Of a stretch of DNA of 64,000 bases, positions 27,922-37,239 are shown piece by piece. The position numbers and the translations under genes are program-made. This stretch comes from Lachnospiraceae bacterium (GTDB lineage: Bacteria > Bacillota > Clostridia > Lachnospirales > Lachnospiraceae), in assembly GCA_017940415.1 (NCBI GenBank), contig JAGAYR010000002.1, positions 1 through 64,000 on the forward strand. The letters run 5' to 3'. The notes beneath the pieces were generated by a model. It had not been told where the DNA came from. It saw nothing but the letters and a program-made list of their open reading frames with translations, and ran no database searches. The first letter of the stretch is position 1; every line of letters begins with the position of its first letter.

Positions 27922-29044
27922 AAAATTCTTCGATCTTATCGCATATCAGATCAACCTGTTCGGGCTTTAAGCCATAGAACATGGGAAGTCTGAGAAGTCT
28001 TTCGCTTTCCTTGGTGGTATATTCGTCTGCTCCGTGGAATCTTCCGAGTTCCTTTCCGGCAGGTGCGGAATGAAGAGGGATGTAATGGAAGACCGCAAGG
28101 ATGTCGTTAGCTGCAAGATGCTTAATGAGTGCCTGTCTCTCATCGATGTCCTTACACTTGATGTAGAACATGTGAGCATTGTGTACGCACTCTTCGGGCA
28201 CGTAAGGAAGAGAGATTCTCTCATCATTTGCGAGCTTGGTCAGTCTCTCATAGTAGTGATCCCAGCTTGCTCTTCTGTCTTCGTTGATCTTATCCGCAAC
28301 TTCAAGCTGTGAATAGAGATATGCAGCATTCATGTCACTGGGAAGGTATGAAGATCCCATATCAACCCAGGTATATTTATCAATCTGTCCGCGGAAGAAC
28401 TTTGCTCTGTTGGTTCCCTTCTCACGTATTATCTCTGCGCGCTCGGCATCTTCGGGATTCTTGATAAGAATAGCTCCGCCCTCACCTGAGCTGTAGTTCT
28501 TGGTCTCATGGAAAGAGTATGCGCCGAAGTCTCCGATGGCACCGAGAGCCTTTCCCTTATAAGTTGACATTACGCCCTGAGCCGCATCCTCAACAACCTT
28601 GAGGTTATGGCGCTTAGCGATATCCATGATGGTATCCATCTCGCATCCTACGCCCGCATAATGAACGGGAGCGATGACCTTGGTCTTAGGAGTGATGGCA
28701 TCTTCGATCTTCTTCTCATCGATGTTCATGGTATCGGGTCTGATATCAACGAACACAGGAACCGCACCGCGGAGAACAAATGCGTTTGCGGTAGATACGA
28801 AGGTATATGAAGGCATGATGACTTCATCGCCGGGTTTGATATCGCAAAGGATGGCAGCAAGCTCGGTTGCATGGGTGCAGCTTGTCGCAAGAAGGCACTT
28901 AGCCGTGCCGGTATTTTTTTCGATCCATTCGTTACATTTCTTGGTGTAGGGGCCGTCGCCGCATATCTTCTGATTACGGACGCACTCTGCGATGTAATCC
29001 ATTGCGGTATCGATATAGGGAGGAACGTTAAAATTAATCTTCAT
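27914..29044 (-). CDS. rffA: dTDP-4-amino-4,6-dideoxy-D-galactose/glucose transaminase (RffA/WecE type)
   Basis: This 376-residue PLP enzyme of the DegT/DnrJ/EryC1 family transfers an amino group to a dTDP-4-keto-6-deoxy sugar, the product of RmlB in the neighbouring operon. Characteristic stretches are GDEVIMPSYTFVSTANAFVLRG split over residues 75-96, VVEDAAQGV, and the PLP lysine in SFHETKNYSSGEGG near residue 185, where the HETKNY form is typical of WecE. The C-terminal RLLRLPMFYGL is also typical. It is the first gene after the GtrB-like transferase (gap of 0 bp). Confidence 0.9.
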   Translation of the reverse strand: MKINFNVPPYIDTAMDYIAECVRNQKICGDGPYTKKCNEWIEKNTGTAKCLLATSCTHATELAAILCDIKPGDEVIMPSYTFVSTANAFVLRGAVPVFVDIRPDTMNIDEKKIEDAITPKTKVIAPVHYAGVGCEMDTIMDIAKRHNLKVVEDAAQGVMSTYKGKALGAIGDFGAYSFHETKNYSSGEGGAILIKNPEDAERAEIIREKGTNRAKFFRGQIDKYTWVDMGSSYLPSDMNAAYLYSQLEVADKINEDRRASWDHYYERLTKLANDERISLPYVPEECVHNAHMFYIKCKDIDERQALIKHLAANDILAVFHYIPLHSAPAGKELGRFHGADEYTTKESERLLRLPMFYGLKPEQVDLICDKIEEFYA

Positions 29045-29989
29045 TTATTTCCACTGTCCTTTCAAATTTCCGAAAAGGTCGCCCGTAGTATCCCTGATGA
29101 TGAATCTGGGTCTTCCTTTGACCTCTTCGTAGATCCTTGCTATATAATGACCGGCTATTCCGATGCTGAGCATCATAAATCCGCCGACTATTAACTGTAA
29201 TAAGATGACCGTAGTAAATCCGTTATCCGCTGTTCCGGAGAAGAACCTGAACAGGGTCTGGATTCCAAGTACCGCCGCAAAGAGGATAAATATCCATCCC
29301 ATCCAGGTGACAAGCTTAAGAGGAAGGGTGGAGAAGGAGGTGGCATTTCTGATGGCGTATCTTACGAGGCCTCCCAGGGACCACTTGCTCTTTCCGTTTC
29401 TTCTTTCCTCTACGTCGTAGTAAACCTTCTCTGATCTGAATCCGATCCAGAATGAAAGTGCTCTGAAGAAGGTGTTGCTCTCGGGAAGTTCCAAAAGTGC
29501 ATCAACAGCTTTTCTGTCCAGGAGCTTAAAGTCGGATGAGGATGACATATCGATTTTGATGAGGCTGCTCATTATTCCGTAGAAAGCACCGGCACAAAGC
29601 TTGTGGAAGAAGCCTTCCTTGCCTCTGCTGTTTTTGATGCCCTCAACAACCTCCGCGCCTTCCTTCCACTTGGCAATCATCTCGGGGATGGCACTGACGG
29701 GATGCTGTAGGTCGCAGTCCATTACGATAACCGCATCTCCGGAAGCTATGGAAAGACCTGCGAAGATTGCAGCTTCCTTACCGAAGTTTCGTGAAAACTC
29801 CGCGCCCTTTACGTGGGTATTCGATGCAGCCTGCTCTTTTATTACATCATATGTTCCGTCGGAAGATCCGTCGCTTATAAAGAGAAGTTCGTAATCTTCG
29901 CCTGCTCCTTCGATCGCTTTGGAGATTTCGCCTATTGCGGGAACTATATTATCTTTTTCATTGTATGCGGGAAGTACTACGGATATCAT
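29045..29989 (-). CDS. GtrB/DPM1-like polyprenyl-phosphate glycosyltransferase
   Basis: This 314-residue protein should transfer a sugar from a nucleotide donor to undecaprenyl phosphate on the inner face of the membrane. The GT2 core shows SVVLPAYNEKDNIVPAI, LFISDGSSDGT, VIVMDCDLQHP and the RRNGKSKWSLGGL motif typical of GtrB/ArnC-type enzymes. Two C-terminal membrane segments (about 230-252 and 265-290) match that family. It lies beside a GtrII-like glucosyltransferase at 30015-31556. Together they could form a modifying system that adds a side sugar to a surface polymer. A GtrA-like flippase is not seen here. Confidence 0.9.
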   Translation of the reverse strand: MISVVLPAYNEKDNIVPAIGEISKAIEGAGEDYELLFISDGSSDGTYDVIKEQAASNTHVKGAEFSRNFGKEAAIFAGLSIASGDAVIVMDCDLQHPVSAIPEMIAKWKEGAEVVEGIKNSRGKEGFFHKLCAGAFYGIMSSLIKIDMSSSSDFKLLDRKAVDALLELPESNTFFRALSFWIGFRSEKVYYDVEERRNGKSKWSLGGLVRYAIRNATSFSTLPLKLVTWMGWIFILFAAVLGIQTLFRFFSGTADNGFTTVILLQLIVGGFMMLSIGIAGHYIARIYEEVKGRPRFIIRDTTGDLFGNLKGQWK

Positions 29990-30014
29990 GGCATTCCTTT
30001 CTTCGCATTAATGT

Positions 30015-31556
30015 TTAATCTCTTACTGCGTCCTCAGTCTTAACGTAGATAATTCCGTCGATCATTTGAACGCTTGTCTCGCCGGGGAAGCTGTCCATGG
30101 CGATATACTCGTCGGAATAATAAATTTCCGTTTCTTTCTCTTCGGGCACCATGTTTAATGTGGCGCCAAGATAGTATCTGATAAATGCATCGTAGTTATC
30201 TGCAGAGTAGATAAGCCAGTTGCCGGTAAGGCCGATCATCTCGCTTGTTGCAGGCTCGGTAACTTCCGTGGGAGGAAATTCATCGTCTCCGATGACACCC
30301 ATGATAGCAACCGGAACACCCTGGTAATATCCGGGAGTCTGCTCTATGCGGTCAAGAAGTCTTAAGGTATAGCCGTAGGTCTTCTCATACATTCTCTGAA
30401 GGTTGGTGTAACCGATGTTGACGGTTACCGCATAAGAGATGATTACAGCAAATGAAGCGAGGCTTGCCAGCCAGGATAAACAGGTGATGTATTTTGCTTT
30501 GTCCAGTTTTCCGACACATTTGTCACAAAGCACTACGCACACCATCACGAAGAGCACCCACTGGTATCTCATGATGAGGTGGTACTTAACTGTCGGTGTG
30601 ATCATGAGAACCACATTTGCGGAAAAAGGTACAAGTACTGCAGTGATAAGCGCCACGAAATAAAACCATGCTTTCTTGTAAAGTCCGTTCTTAACGATAA
30701 GGTAAAGTGCACTTACAGCGGCACATACCGCAAGTATTCCGCCGGCGATGGCACATGCATTTCCGGTAAGGAATCCCTTTGAGAATGTAAAGCTTACGAA
30801 GTCTTTATACAGATGGGGCAGGGATGAAATCCTGCTTGAAAGTCCTGTGTTTTCAAGATTGTCGATTCCCTGATATGTATCCAGAACTTTTCCTTCGATC
30901 GCAAGTAAGATCTTAAGGAGTACCAGATAAAGCACAGCTCCGATCATTCCCATGTAGACATATTCGAGACATTTCTTGATTGCATTCTTTTCTCCGGATG
31001 CCATCTTCTCCCATACGAGGTAGATGGAAAGGAGCATTGCAAAGGGAAGATATGCCTGATAAGTTCCGAGGCTGAATGCAAGAGCTATTCCGCCAAGGAT
31101 ATAGTGATCTTTTTTTGCCAGGTATACGGCAAGCACTGCAAGGAAGAGTCCTGCCATATATCCGTCCAGGGTAAAGACATAAGCAAAGGTGGATGCAAGT
31201 GAAGGGAATGCAACGAGAAGTGCGGAGATGATAAAGATGGTAACTCCGTTTTCTATCTCGAAGATTCTCTTAAGAAGGACTGCGGTAAGGGCAAGTTCGA
31301 AGAGTCCGATAAGCCCTATGATCCAGGGCACGGTATAGAAAGATGACATGCCGCATACCACAGCTAGAAACCACCTTCCGGAGGTGATCATGTTCTGTGA
31401 GAAATACATGCTGGATAATCCGTCATGATTGGGAACATCCATGAGCATGGCAGGCATGTGAATCAGAAGTCCGCAGATAAAAGCAGAGAAAAAAGCAATT
31501 TTATCCGATGCGGAGATCTTAGCCCATATTTTTTTGAATGTTTCGTTTACTGTCAT
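30015..31556 (-). CDS. GtrII-like membrane glucosyltransferase
   Basis: This 513-residue protein has ten to eleven membrane segments and a soluble C-terminus of about 110 residues. The region around residues 40-70 (MDVPNHDGLSSMYFSQNMITSGRW, given here in parts: MDVPNHDGLSSMYF then SQNMITSGRW) matches the first extracytoplasmic loop of the GtrII family, where an Asp and the SGRW motif are characteristic. SLGTYQAYLPFA near residue 165 is also family-like. Enzymes of this class take a sugar from an undecaprenyl carrier and add it to a surface polymer. Its place next to a GtrB-like gene supports this. Confidence 0.78.
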   Translation of the reverse strand: MTVNETFKKIWAKISASDKIAFFSAFICGLLIHMPAMLMDVPNHDGLSSMYFSQNMITSGRWFLAVVCGMSSFYTVPWIIGLIGLFELALTAVLLKRIFEIENGVTIFIISALLVAFPSLASTFAYVFTLDGYMAGLFLAVLAVYLAKKDHYILGGIALAFSLGTYQAYLPFAMLLSIYLVWEKMASGEKNAIKKCLEYVYMGMIGAVLYLVLLKILLAIEGKVLDTYQGIDNLENTGLSSRISSLPHLYKDFVSFTFSKGFLTGNACAIAGGILAVCAAVSALYLIVKNGLYKKAWFYFVALITAVLVPFSANVVLMITPTVKYHLIMRYQWVLFVMVCVVLCDKCVGKLDKAKYITCLSWLASLASFAVIISYAVTVNIGYTNLQRMYEKTYGYTLRLLDRIEQTPGYYQGVPVAIMGVIGDDEFPPTEVTEPATSEMIGLTGNWLIYSADNYDAFIRYYLGATLNMVPEEKETEIYYSDEYIAMDSFPGETSVQMIDGIIYVKTEDAVRD

Positions 31557-31571
31557 GTTTATTCGTCCGAT

Positions 31572-32423
31572 TTATGCAAGGTAATCTGCGATTGCTCTTG
31601 CAATAAGCTGTCTTCCGTAGATGTTGGGGTGGGTTCCGTCAACGGTAAAGCCCGCTCCTGTTATCTGATTTCCGTCGTGGTCCGTTTCATATCTGTCATA
31701 GAGATCATAGAGATATATGTATTCGGTGCCGAGTTCCTCGGCAGCTTCTCTCTGAGCTCTGACGTAATCATCCAGCACGCCGCTTCCGTAATCATATTCG
31801 CTTGCATTAATCCCTTCGGGTGTCCACTTCTCCGTGGGAGATACCAGGATGATCCTTATATCGGGATTTATGCTTCTGATACTTTCAACGGTTCTTCTCA
31901 GCGCACCCAGATATGTATAAACGGTTGAATCACTCAGGTCACCTATGGGAACCGCGCAGTGATAATCATTCAAGCAATGCTCTATTATCACGATGTCGGT
32001 GTTCTTAAGATCAAGAGATTCAAGTTCATGCTCTCTTTCTTCGAAATATTCCGTCGCAGGTGCGTTGGTGTCGTGGTTTCTGGGAAGTGCAAAATCATTT
32101 GCCTCATATGCAAGTGCAATTGAGGCCATACTGAGGAAATTCCTGTCGGATGCAAGGGTGGAATCCTCTGCTGTGTATGCCATGGTGGTTCCGCCAAATG
32201 ACAGGTCTGTCACTTCCATCCCCGAATATGTACTTAAAAGCTCCGCCACACAGTAATCATCCTGAGCATAAGCCATGATGCTGTCTCCGAATATGGCAAT
32301 CTTTGTGCCTTCAGGCGGTGCAACGTTCCTGTTCTCAAACCGGACTGTGAAGACAACCATGAGGACTTCGAAAATGATCGCACAGATTCCGTATATTATG
32401 TTGGCGATGATGCTTTTTTTCAT
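31572..32423 (-). CDS. Secreted or membrane-anchored SGNH/GDSL-type hydrolase
   Basis: This 283-residue protein has an N-terminal membrane anchor or signal (about residues 5-25), then an SGNH-hydrolase domain. Block I is IAIFGDSIMAY (nucleophile Ser), a Gly block lies at LSFGGTTMAY, the Asn block at EHCLNDYHC and the catalytic Asp/His pair at VDGTHPNIYG. Such enzymes commonly remove O-acetyl groups or other esters from glycans; acetyl transfer is also possible. The gene end overlaps the flippase gene start region (4-bp overlap), placing it in the polysaccharide operon. The substrate is not predictable. Confidence 0.82.
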   Translation of the reverse strand: MKKSIIANIIYGICAIIFEVLMVVFTVRFENRNVAPPEGTKIAIFGDSIMAYAQDDYCVAELLSTYSGMEVTDLSFGGTTMAYTAEDSTLASDRNFLSMASIALAYEANDFALPRNHDTNAPATEYFEEREHELESLDLKNTDIVIIEHCLNDYHCAVPIGDLSDSTVYTYLGALRRTVESIRSINPDIRIILVSPTEKWTPEGINASEYDYGSGVLDDYVRAQREAAEELGTEYIYLYDLYDRYETDHDGNQITGAGFTVDGTHPNIYGRQLIARAIADYLA

Positions 32424-34165
32424 CTTTCTCTAACTATACGTCCGTCGCCCACTCTGAACACCATGTCGCACTTTTCGATGGTCTGTAGTCTGTGGGCTAT
32501 TATCACCAGAGTCTTTCTGCCCATGAATCTGTTGATGGATTCCATGATCAGATTTTCTGTCTCGTTATCAAGAGCCGATGTTGCTTCATCCAGGATAAGA
32601 ACTTCGGGATCCGAGTAAAGAGCTCTTGCGATTCCGATTCTCTGACGCTGTCCGCCGGAGATTCTTATTCCTCTTTCTCCTATTCCCGTATCAAGTCCCT
32701 GAGGAAGTCCTCTTACGAAATCATCGAGGGCTGCTTCTTTAAGGGCTTCCCAGATTCTTTCTTCGCTCTGTTCTTCTGCGGGGATTCCGAATGCCACATT
32801 GTTTCTGATGGTATCATCCAGCATGAAGATCATCTGAGGGATGTATCCCACGTTCTTGAGGAATCCTCTGTAGTTATCCTTAATGTCCGCACCGTCCGCT
32901 TTGATGATTCCCTCAGAAGGTTTAAGGAGTCCCAGGAGAATATCAACCAATGTACTCTTGCCGGCGCCGGTTGTTCCCACGATACCGATGCTGGATCCGA
33001 TGGGAATCTCAAAGTCCGCTTTATCCAGAATCTTTACATCGGAACCCGGATAGGAATATGTTATGCCTTCAAAGGTAATGTTCTTAGAGATGGCAAGCTT
33101 GTCCACATCCGCAGCGAAGGTCATGTCGGTGTTCTTATCATCAATGTCATCCTGAAGATTATCGCTTACGTTCATCAGGAAGGGCTCGAAATAAGCCATT
33201 GCATTGATCTGGTTATTGATGCGGTTTACCGCAGGGAGAAGAACAAGTGCGGCTGCCGCAAGTGTTGCAAAGTCGGTCATGAGAGATTCGGGATCTTTGC
33301 CGATGGCGATCATCACGATCATGTAGATCATCATAACAGCAACGCACACAGCTTCGATGAGAAGCTTGGGAATGCTGTTGTAAAGCGAGTACTTCTGAAC
33401 CGCATTTACATATCCGTCGCCGCATTTGTTATAGCTGTCAACGAAATACTTCTCACGTCCGAATATCTTAACTTCCTTGATACCGAGAACGCTCTGGGAT
33501 ATCCATTTGAAAAGTCCGCTGTAATAATCCTGATTATCCTTACCTGCTTTATACATTACGGGCTTAAGTTTCTTCTTGATAACCCAAAGAAGCAGTATAA
33601 GAACCGCTGCCAGAATGATGGTCATAAGTCCGCTCTGGATCAGACAGAATATGCATACACAAAGTGATACGAATCCGTCAGAGATAAGCTGAAGGATCGA
33701 AAGTATCAAAGCGTACATATTGTTAACGTCCGATGTGATGGATCTCTGAACAACAGCCGTGTCAGCATTGAGATAGTATTCGTAATCCTTGCGGACAAAA
33801 TTTCTCATCATGCGCTCGGATGTAGAGAACTGATTTCTGTAGACGAAAGCATACATTGCTTTCTGCTGGAAATAGAGATACAGGTTCTTTACGATGAAAA
33901 CAAAGATCATGAAGGACATTACAAAATACTGGAAGATGTGATATCCCTCTTCGGGATTCTTTCCTATTACATCGTAGAAGATCTTTGCCGCTGCAGAATT
34001 TGCACTCTTGGCGGGGTCGATGACTATATTAACAACAGACACCAGCATTCCGACACCTGCGGTCTGAATGAGAGCGCCTATGATCATCATGACGGTTAAT
34101 AACGTCATGTGTTTTTTCTGTTTTTCGGACAGGATCTTATTTAATTTGCTAAAGGTCTTTCGCAT
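32420..34165 (-). CDS. ABC transporter, lipid-linked oligosaccharide flippase type (PglK/MsbA-like)
   Basis: This 581-residue half-transporter has six membrane helices (residues about 20-320) fused to an ATPase domain (about 350-575) with Walker A GTTGAGKST, signature ISGGQRQRIGIARALY and Walker B VLILDEATSALD. The overall shape and setting among glycosyltransferases suggest it flips a lipid-linked oligosaccharide across the membrane, as PglK does. A lipid or peptide exporter cannot be excluded. The coding region overlaps the pseG-like gene upstream by 25 bp. Confidence 0.85.
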   Translation of the reverse strand: MRKTFSKLNKILSEKQKKHMTLLTVMMIIGALIQTAGVGMLVSVVNIVIDPAKSANSAAAKIFYDVIGKNPEEGYHIFQYFVMSFMIFVFIVKNLYLYFQQKAMYAFVYRNQFSTSERMMRNFVRKDYEYYLNADTAVVQRSITSDVNNMYALILSILQLISDGFVSLCVCIFCLIQSGLMTIILAAVLILLLWVIKKKLKPVMYKAGKDNQDYYSGLFKWISQSVLGIKEVKIFGREKYFVDSYNKCGDGYVNAVQKYSLYNSIPKLLIEAVCVAVMMIYMIVMIAIGKDPESLMTDFATLAAAALVLLPAVNRINNQINAMAYFEPFLMNVSDNLQDDIDDKNTDMTFAADVDKLAISKNITFEGITYSYPGSDVKILDKADFEIPIGSSIGIVGTTGAGKSTLVDILLGLLKPSEGIIKADGADIKDNYRGFLKNVGYIPQMIFMLDDTIRNNVAFGIPAEEQSEERIWEALKEAALDDFVRGLPQGLDTGIGERGIRISGGQRQRIGIARALYSDPEVLILDEATSALDNETENLIMESINRFMGRKTLVIIAHRLQTIEKCDMVFRVGDGRIVRER

Positions 34166-35169
34166 AATACATCCACCATTCGATCGGCACCCTGTCCGTC
34201 CACCAGTCTCTGAAGTCTTCTTGAATTCTCACTTCTGACACTCGCGTCATCCATTTCTTCGAGAAGTTTTCTGACACGTGCGGGAACATTGCCGCCTCTT
34301 GCATCTCCTGCATAAGGCATGACTCCGTCCAGATCGAACGCCCTTACATTGGGTATCTGATTGTCCACAAAAGAATAGGTTATTGTGGGAACTCCCATTG
34401 AAGAGAGCTCATAAAGTGTGCTGCCTCCGGCAGAGATGGCCACATCCGCTTCTTCGTAATAACGCCATATCTTCTCAACACTGGGAAGGATATGAACCGA
34501 AGGGTATGAAGCATATTTTGCCTTAAGGCTGTCTAATCTGTTATTGAAATTTCCGCAGATTGCATTTACCGTCTCGAAATCTTTGAGAGGCAAAGCATCA
34601 AGTATCTGAGGAAGCATGTCGTAAGGATCCGACCCTCCGGACATGATGAGTATGTTTTTTACCGACGGATTTATTTTCTTGGGATGAGGATCTTTGAAAG
34701 CTTTGCGAAGAGGCGCATATCCGCATCCGAGATAGAATTTCGTGCCCGGGTATCTGACGGGGTACGTTGATTCATCCGCATGGTTCGAATAATTTATCAC
34801 CGCATACACGGGATAAGGAAAAGCATTAACGTCATCCAGGTAATAAACTCTTGCAAGTTCGTTAACCCTTCTCAAATATGCATCCGTTACCTGATATGTA
34901 TCTATGAGGATCCGGTCGATGCCGCGCTCTGCAATGATCTTCTCAAGCGCGGGGAGCTCAGACTCCATATCCTGCCAGTCGGTTCCGAGGACTATGATTT
35001 CATGTCCTCTTTCTTTTACCAGAGGTACCGGATTATCATCGGCGGCTATGAACACGGTCTTGATGCCGCGAGCCTTTGCAGAATCCGCAACAGAGAGGCA
35101 CCTCATTACATGTCCCACGGAGATCTGCGAATTCATATCCGCTCTTATGTACAATACCTTTTCAGACAT
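34141..35169 (-). CDS. pseG: PseG-like UDP-sugar hydrolase
   Basis: This 342-residue protein resembles PseG, which removes UDP from UDP-2,4-diacetamido-2,4,6-trideoxy-altrose in pseudaminic acid synthesis. The N-terminal pattern YIRADMNSQISVGHVMRCLS (catalytic His in GHVMRC) and the later MSGGSDPYDM and AISAGGSTLYELSSMGVP are typical of the PseG/GT-B group. The other Pse enzymes (PseB, C, F, I) are not in the window. The GNAT half of the aroA fusion far away is only vaguely PseH-like. The protein may therefore serve a related nonulosonic or amino-sugar pathway, or the remaining genes lie elsewhere. Confidence 0.78.
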   Translation of the reverse strand: MSEKVLYIRADMNSQISVGHVMRCLSVADSAKARGIKTVFIAADDNPVPLVKERGHEIIVLGTDWQDMESELPALEKIIAERGIDRILIDTYQVTDAYLRRVNELARVYYLDDVNAFPYPVYAVINYSNHADESTYPVRYPGTKFYLGCGYAPLRKAFKDPHPKKINPSVKNILIMSGGSDPYDMLPQILDALPLKDFETVNAICGNFNNRLDSLKAKYASYPSVHILPSVEKIWRYYEEADVAISAGGSTLYELSSMGVPTITYSFVDNQIPNVRAFDLDGVMPYAGDARGGNVPARVRKLLEEMDDASVRSENSRRLQRLVDGQGADRMVDVLCERPLAN

Positions 35170-35184
35170 AAAACTCCCCCAGGG

Positions 35185-35994
35185 TTAGTAGTCAACCTCC
35201 ACAAGAGCAAGTCCTCTTGCGGGCGCCGTAAAACCTGCATTACTTCTGTCCAAGGTCTCAAAAAGTTCTGCAACGGATTCTACGCTTCTCTTACCCTGTC
35301 CCACTTCCAGGAGGGTTCCGGTCATGATGCGCACCATGTACTGGAGGAAGCCGTTTCCGTGATAAGTAAATGTGAGATATTCATCCTTGTATTCGATGGT
35401 TATCTTATCGACGCATCTTACGCATGACTTCTTCATACGCGGGTTCCCGCAAAAAGAAGTGAAGTCATGTTCACCTTCTATGATAGAAGCCGCTTTCTTC
35501 ATAGCCTCGATATCGGGGACTTTACCAAGCTCATAACAAAACCTTCTGTTAAATACGGGCTTAAGTTCTCCGGCATAGCAGGTATATCTGTAGGTCTTGC
35601 CCTTTGCGTTATACCTGGCGTGGAATCTGTCACCCGCAACGGACACGTCTGTGACACAGATGTCATCCGGAAGGTTTCTGTTTATTCCGTCCCTTATCTC
35701 TTTGCAGGAAAGTTTGGTATCGAGTCTTACATTTGCGCACATGGCAAGTGCATGGACTCCGCCGTCTGTTCTGCCCGCTGAGATGATGTCGGGAATGTCG
35801 CCTTCGAAAGTTCCGAGACAGTCGCTTTTTGCTGCGCCGTCTTGGGAGTTTTCTTTTAACCCGGAAGGGTTGAGCATCCTGATAACCGCGGTCTCCATCT
35901 TGCCCTGGATGGTCTTATCTTCTCCGGGCTGATGTTCCCATCCGCGGTATCCGGTGCCGTCGTATCTTATTATCAGTTTGTAATTGGTCATCAA
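35185..35994 (-). CDS. truA: tRNA pseudouridine(38-40) synthase
   Basis: TruA isomerises uridines 38-40 in the tRNA anticodon stem. The 269-residue protein has the opening RYDGTGYRGWEHQPG, the catalytic aspartate in SAGRTDGGVHALAM near residue 95 and the late FLQYMVRIMTGTLLEVGQG, all diagnostic. A roughly 20-residue insertion after residue 45 (LKENSQDGAAKSDCLG) is longer than usual. The start overlaps the stop of the ThrH-like gene by 4 bp. Confidence 0.94.
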   Translation of the reverse strand: MMTNYKLIIRYDGTGYRGWEHQPGEDKTIQGKMETAVIRMLNPSGLKENSQDGAAKSDCLGTFEGDIPDIISAGRTDGGVHALAMCANVRLDTKLSCKEIRDGINRNLPDDICVTDVSVAGDRFHARYNAKGKTYRYTCYAGELKPVFNRRFCYELGKVPDIEAMKKAASIIEGEHDFTSFCGNPRMKKSCVRCVDKITIEYKDEYLTFTYHGNGFLQYMVRIMTGTLLEVGQGKRSVESVAELFETLDRSNAGFTAPARGLALVEVDY

Positions 35995-36596
35995 TCCTTC
36001 ATTACATCAGAGATTGCATTAAGGAGCTCATCGTACTCTTCGAATGCGGGATACTGGGGGTAATCTTTCTTAAGCTGCTCGGTGGTCCTGAAGAGGAATC
36101 CTGCCTTGGAAGCTTCGATCATTCCCAGATCGTTGAAAGAGTCGCCGCTTGCGATGGTCTCGTAGCCGATGGACTGAAGAGCCTTAACGGTGGTGAGCTT
36201 GGACTTATCGCATCTCATCTTGTATCCGGTGATCTCGCCGTTGTCTGCAACCTCAAGGGTGTTGCACATGATGGTGGGCATGCCGAGTTTCTTCATAAGA
36301 GGAGCTGCGAACTGCTCGAAGGTATCGCTGAGGATCAGAACCTGGGTCCTGCTTCTGAGCTCGTCAAGGAACTCCTTTGCGCCGGGAAGGGGATCGAGTG
36401 TAGCGATGGTATCCTGGATCTCCTTAAGTCCGAGGCCGTGCTCTTTGAGGATGCCGATTCTGAATTTCATGAGCTTATCGTAATCAGGCTCATCCCTTGT
36501 GGTTCTCCTGAGCTCCGGAATACCGGTCTTTTCGGAAAATGCGATCCAGATTTCGGGGACAAGAACGCCCTCAAGGTCAAGACAAGTAATATACAT
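35991..36596 (-). CDS. thrH: ThrH-type phosphoserine phosphatase / homoserine phosphotransferase
   Basis: This 201-residue HAD-family enzyme matches ThrH, which dephosphorylates phosphoserine and can pass the phosphate to homoserine. Motif I is CLDLEGVLVPE (nucleophile Asp then Glu, the ThrH form of DxDxT), motif II is ILSDTFEQF, and motif IV is ASGDSFNDLGM. I place the start at 36596, where AAGGGA lies about 9 nt upstream; six upstream in-frame residues lack a site. It is coupled to truA by a 4-bp overlap. Confidence 0.88.
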   Translation of the reverse strand: MYITCLDLEGVLVPEIWIAFSEKTGIPELRRTTRDEPDYDKLMKFRIGILKEHGLGLKEIQDTIATLDPLPGAKEFLDELRSRTQVLILSDTFEQFAAPLMKKLGMPTIMCNTLEVADNGEITGYKMRCDKSKLTTVKALQSIGYETIASGDSFNDLGMIEASKAGFLFRTTEQLKKDYPQYPAFEEYDELLNAISDVMKD

Positions 36597-36614
36597 TTTA
36601 AAATTCCCTTTCAC

Positions 36615-36859
36615 TTAAAAATCTTCATTAAAACCCAACCATAAGAATAACAGAAAATGCCGTAAAAGTCGACTTTTTTAGGGGGTTCGCGCGTCCCCGG
36701 TGTCATCTCCGACAACGTGAATTTTGTCAAAATTTGAAAAGCCAGTGATTTCGATGTTTTCCTCGGGTTTTCTGTGTTAAATTGTCAGAATATTTCAAGA
36801 ATTACTTAAACGTTATCGAAATAATTTAGTGATTTTAAAAATATTTTTAGAAAAAGGTG
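36615..36859. other. AT-rich gap between thrH and the noncoding RNA promoter
   Basis: About 245 bp with no credible reading frame. It contains one isolated arm of the GGGGACGC repeat (GCGTCCCCGGTGTCATC at 36691-36707) next to a short GC-rich stretch. The last 35 bp are almost pure A+T, directly upstream of the -35 box at 36860, and look like an UP element. The thrH promoter must also lie here, but I cannot pick it out clearly. Confidence 0.5.
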
Positions 36860-36888
36860 TTGACAAGGTGATATTTTTAGATTATTAT
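36860..36888 (+). promoter_or_regulatory. Strong promoter driving the noncoding RNA
   Basis: Consensus -35 TTGACA (36860-36865), 17-bp spacer, -10 TATTAT (36883-36888). Runs of A and T from about 36825 to 36855 give an UP-element-like region as seen at stable-RNA promoters. Transcription should start near 36895 on the plus strand, opposite to all surrounding genes. Confidence 0.8.
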
Positions 36889-37239
36889 AGGCACATAAAA
36901 CAAAAGCGGATGACAAGCAAAATAGAAAATCTCATCTGACTTTTAGAAAAGGAGGACAGTCCGATGGGACATTAAGAGGTAACCGTTAACCGACCTATGG
37001 AGGGTAGTCCGATGTACTAGTTAGAATTAACCGGTGAATATCCCACAGCAAACCGGATATCATCTCGGGAAAGAAGCGAAAACACGACTGGGGCTTATAA
37101 GCATATCGTCCTAGAATACAGACTGCACCGTTTATATATGTATCCGGACGAACAGGTCGTATGAAGAATGAAGTGAATTTCAGCAGAGAGAAACCGGAAA
37201 GCAGTTGGGTTAATATAAAAGAATAGGAGGTATCCGCCA

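Noticed and set aside
32420-34165. Bacteriocin or peptide exporter reading of the ABC transporter
   Set aside because: There is no peptidase C39 domain and no precursor peptide nearby; the neighbours are glycan genes, favouring a lipid-oligosaccharide flippase.
36949-37110. Resemblance of GGAGGACAGTCC to the RNase P P4 motif GAGGAAAGTCC, and of GGGGCTTATAAG to its 3' conserved region
   Set aside because: The order and the other conserved RNase P blocks (for example GGAGCAAGxCC and the ACAGAA region) are absent, and the motif is duplicated, which RNase P does not show.
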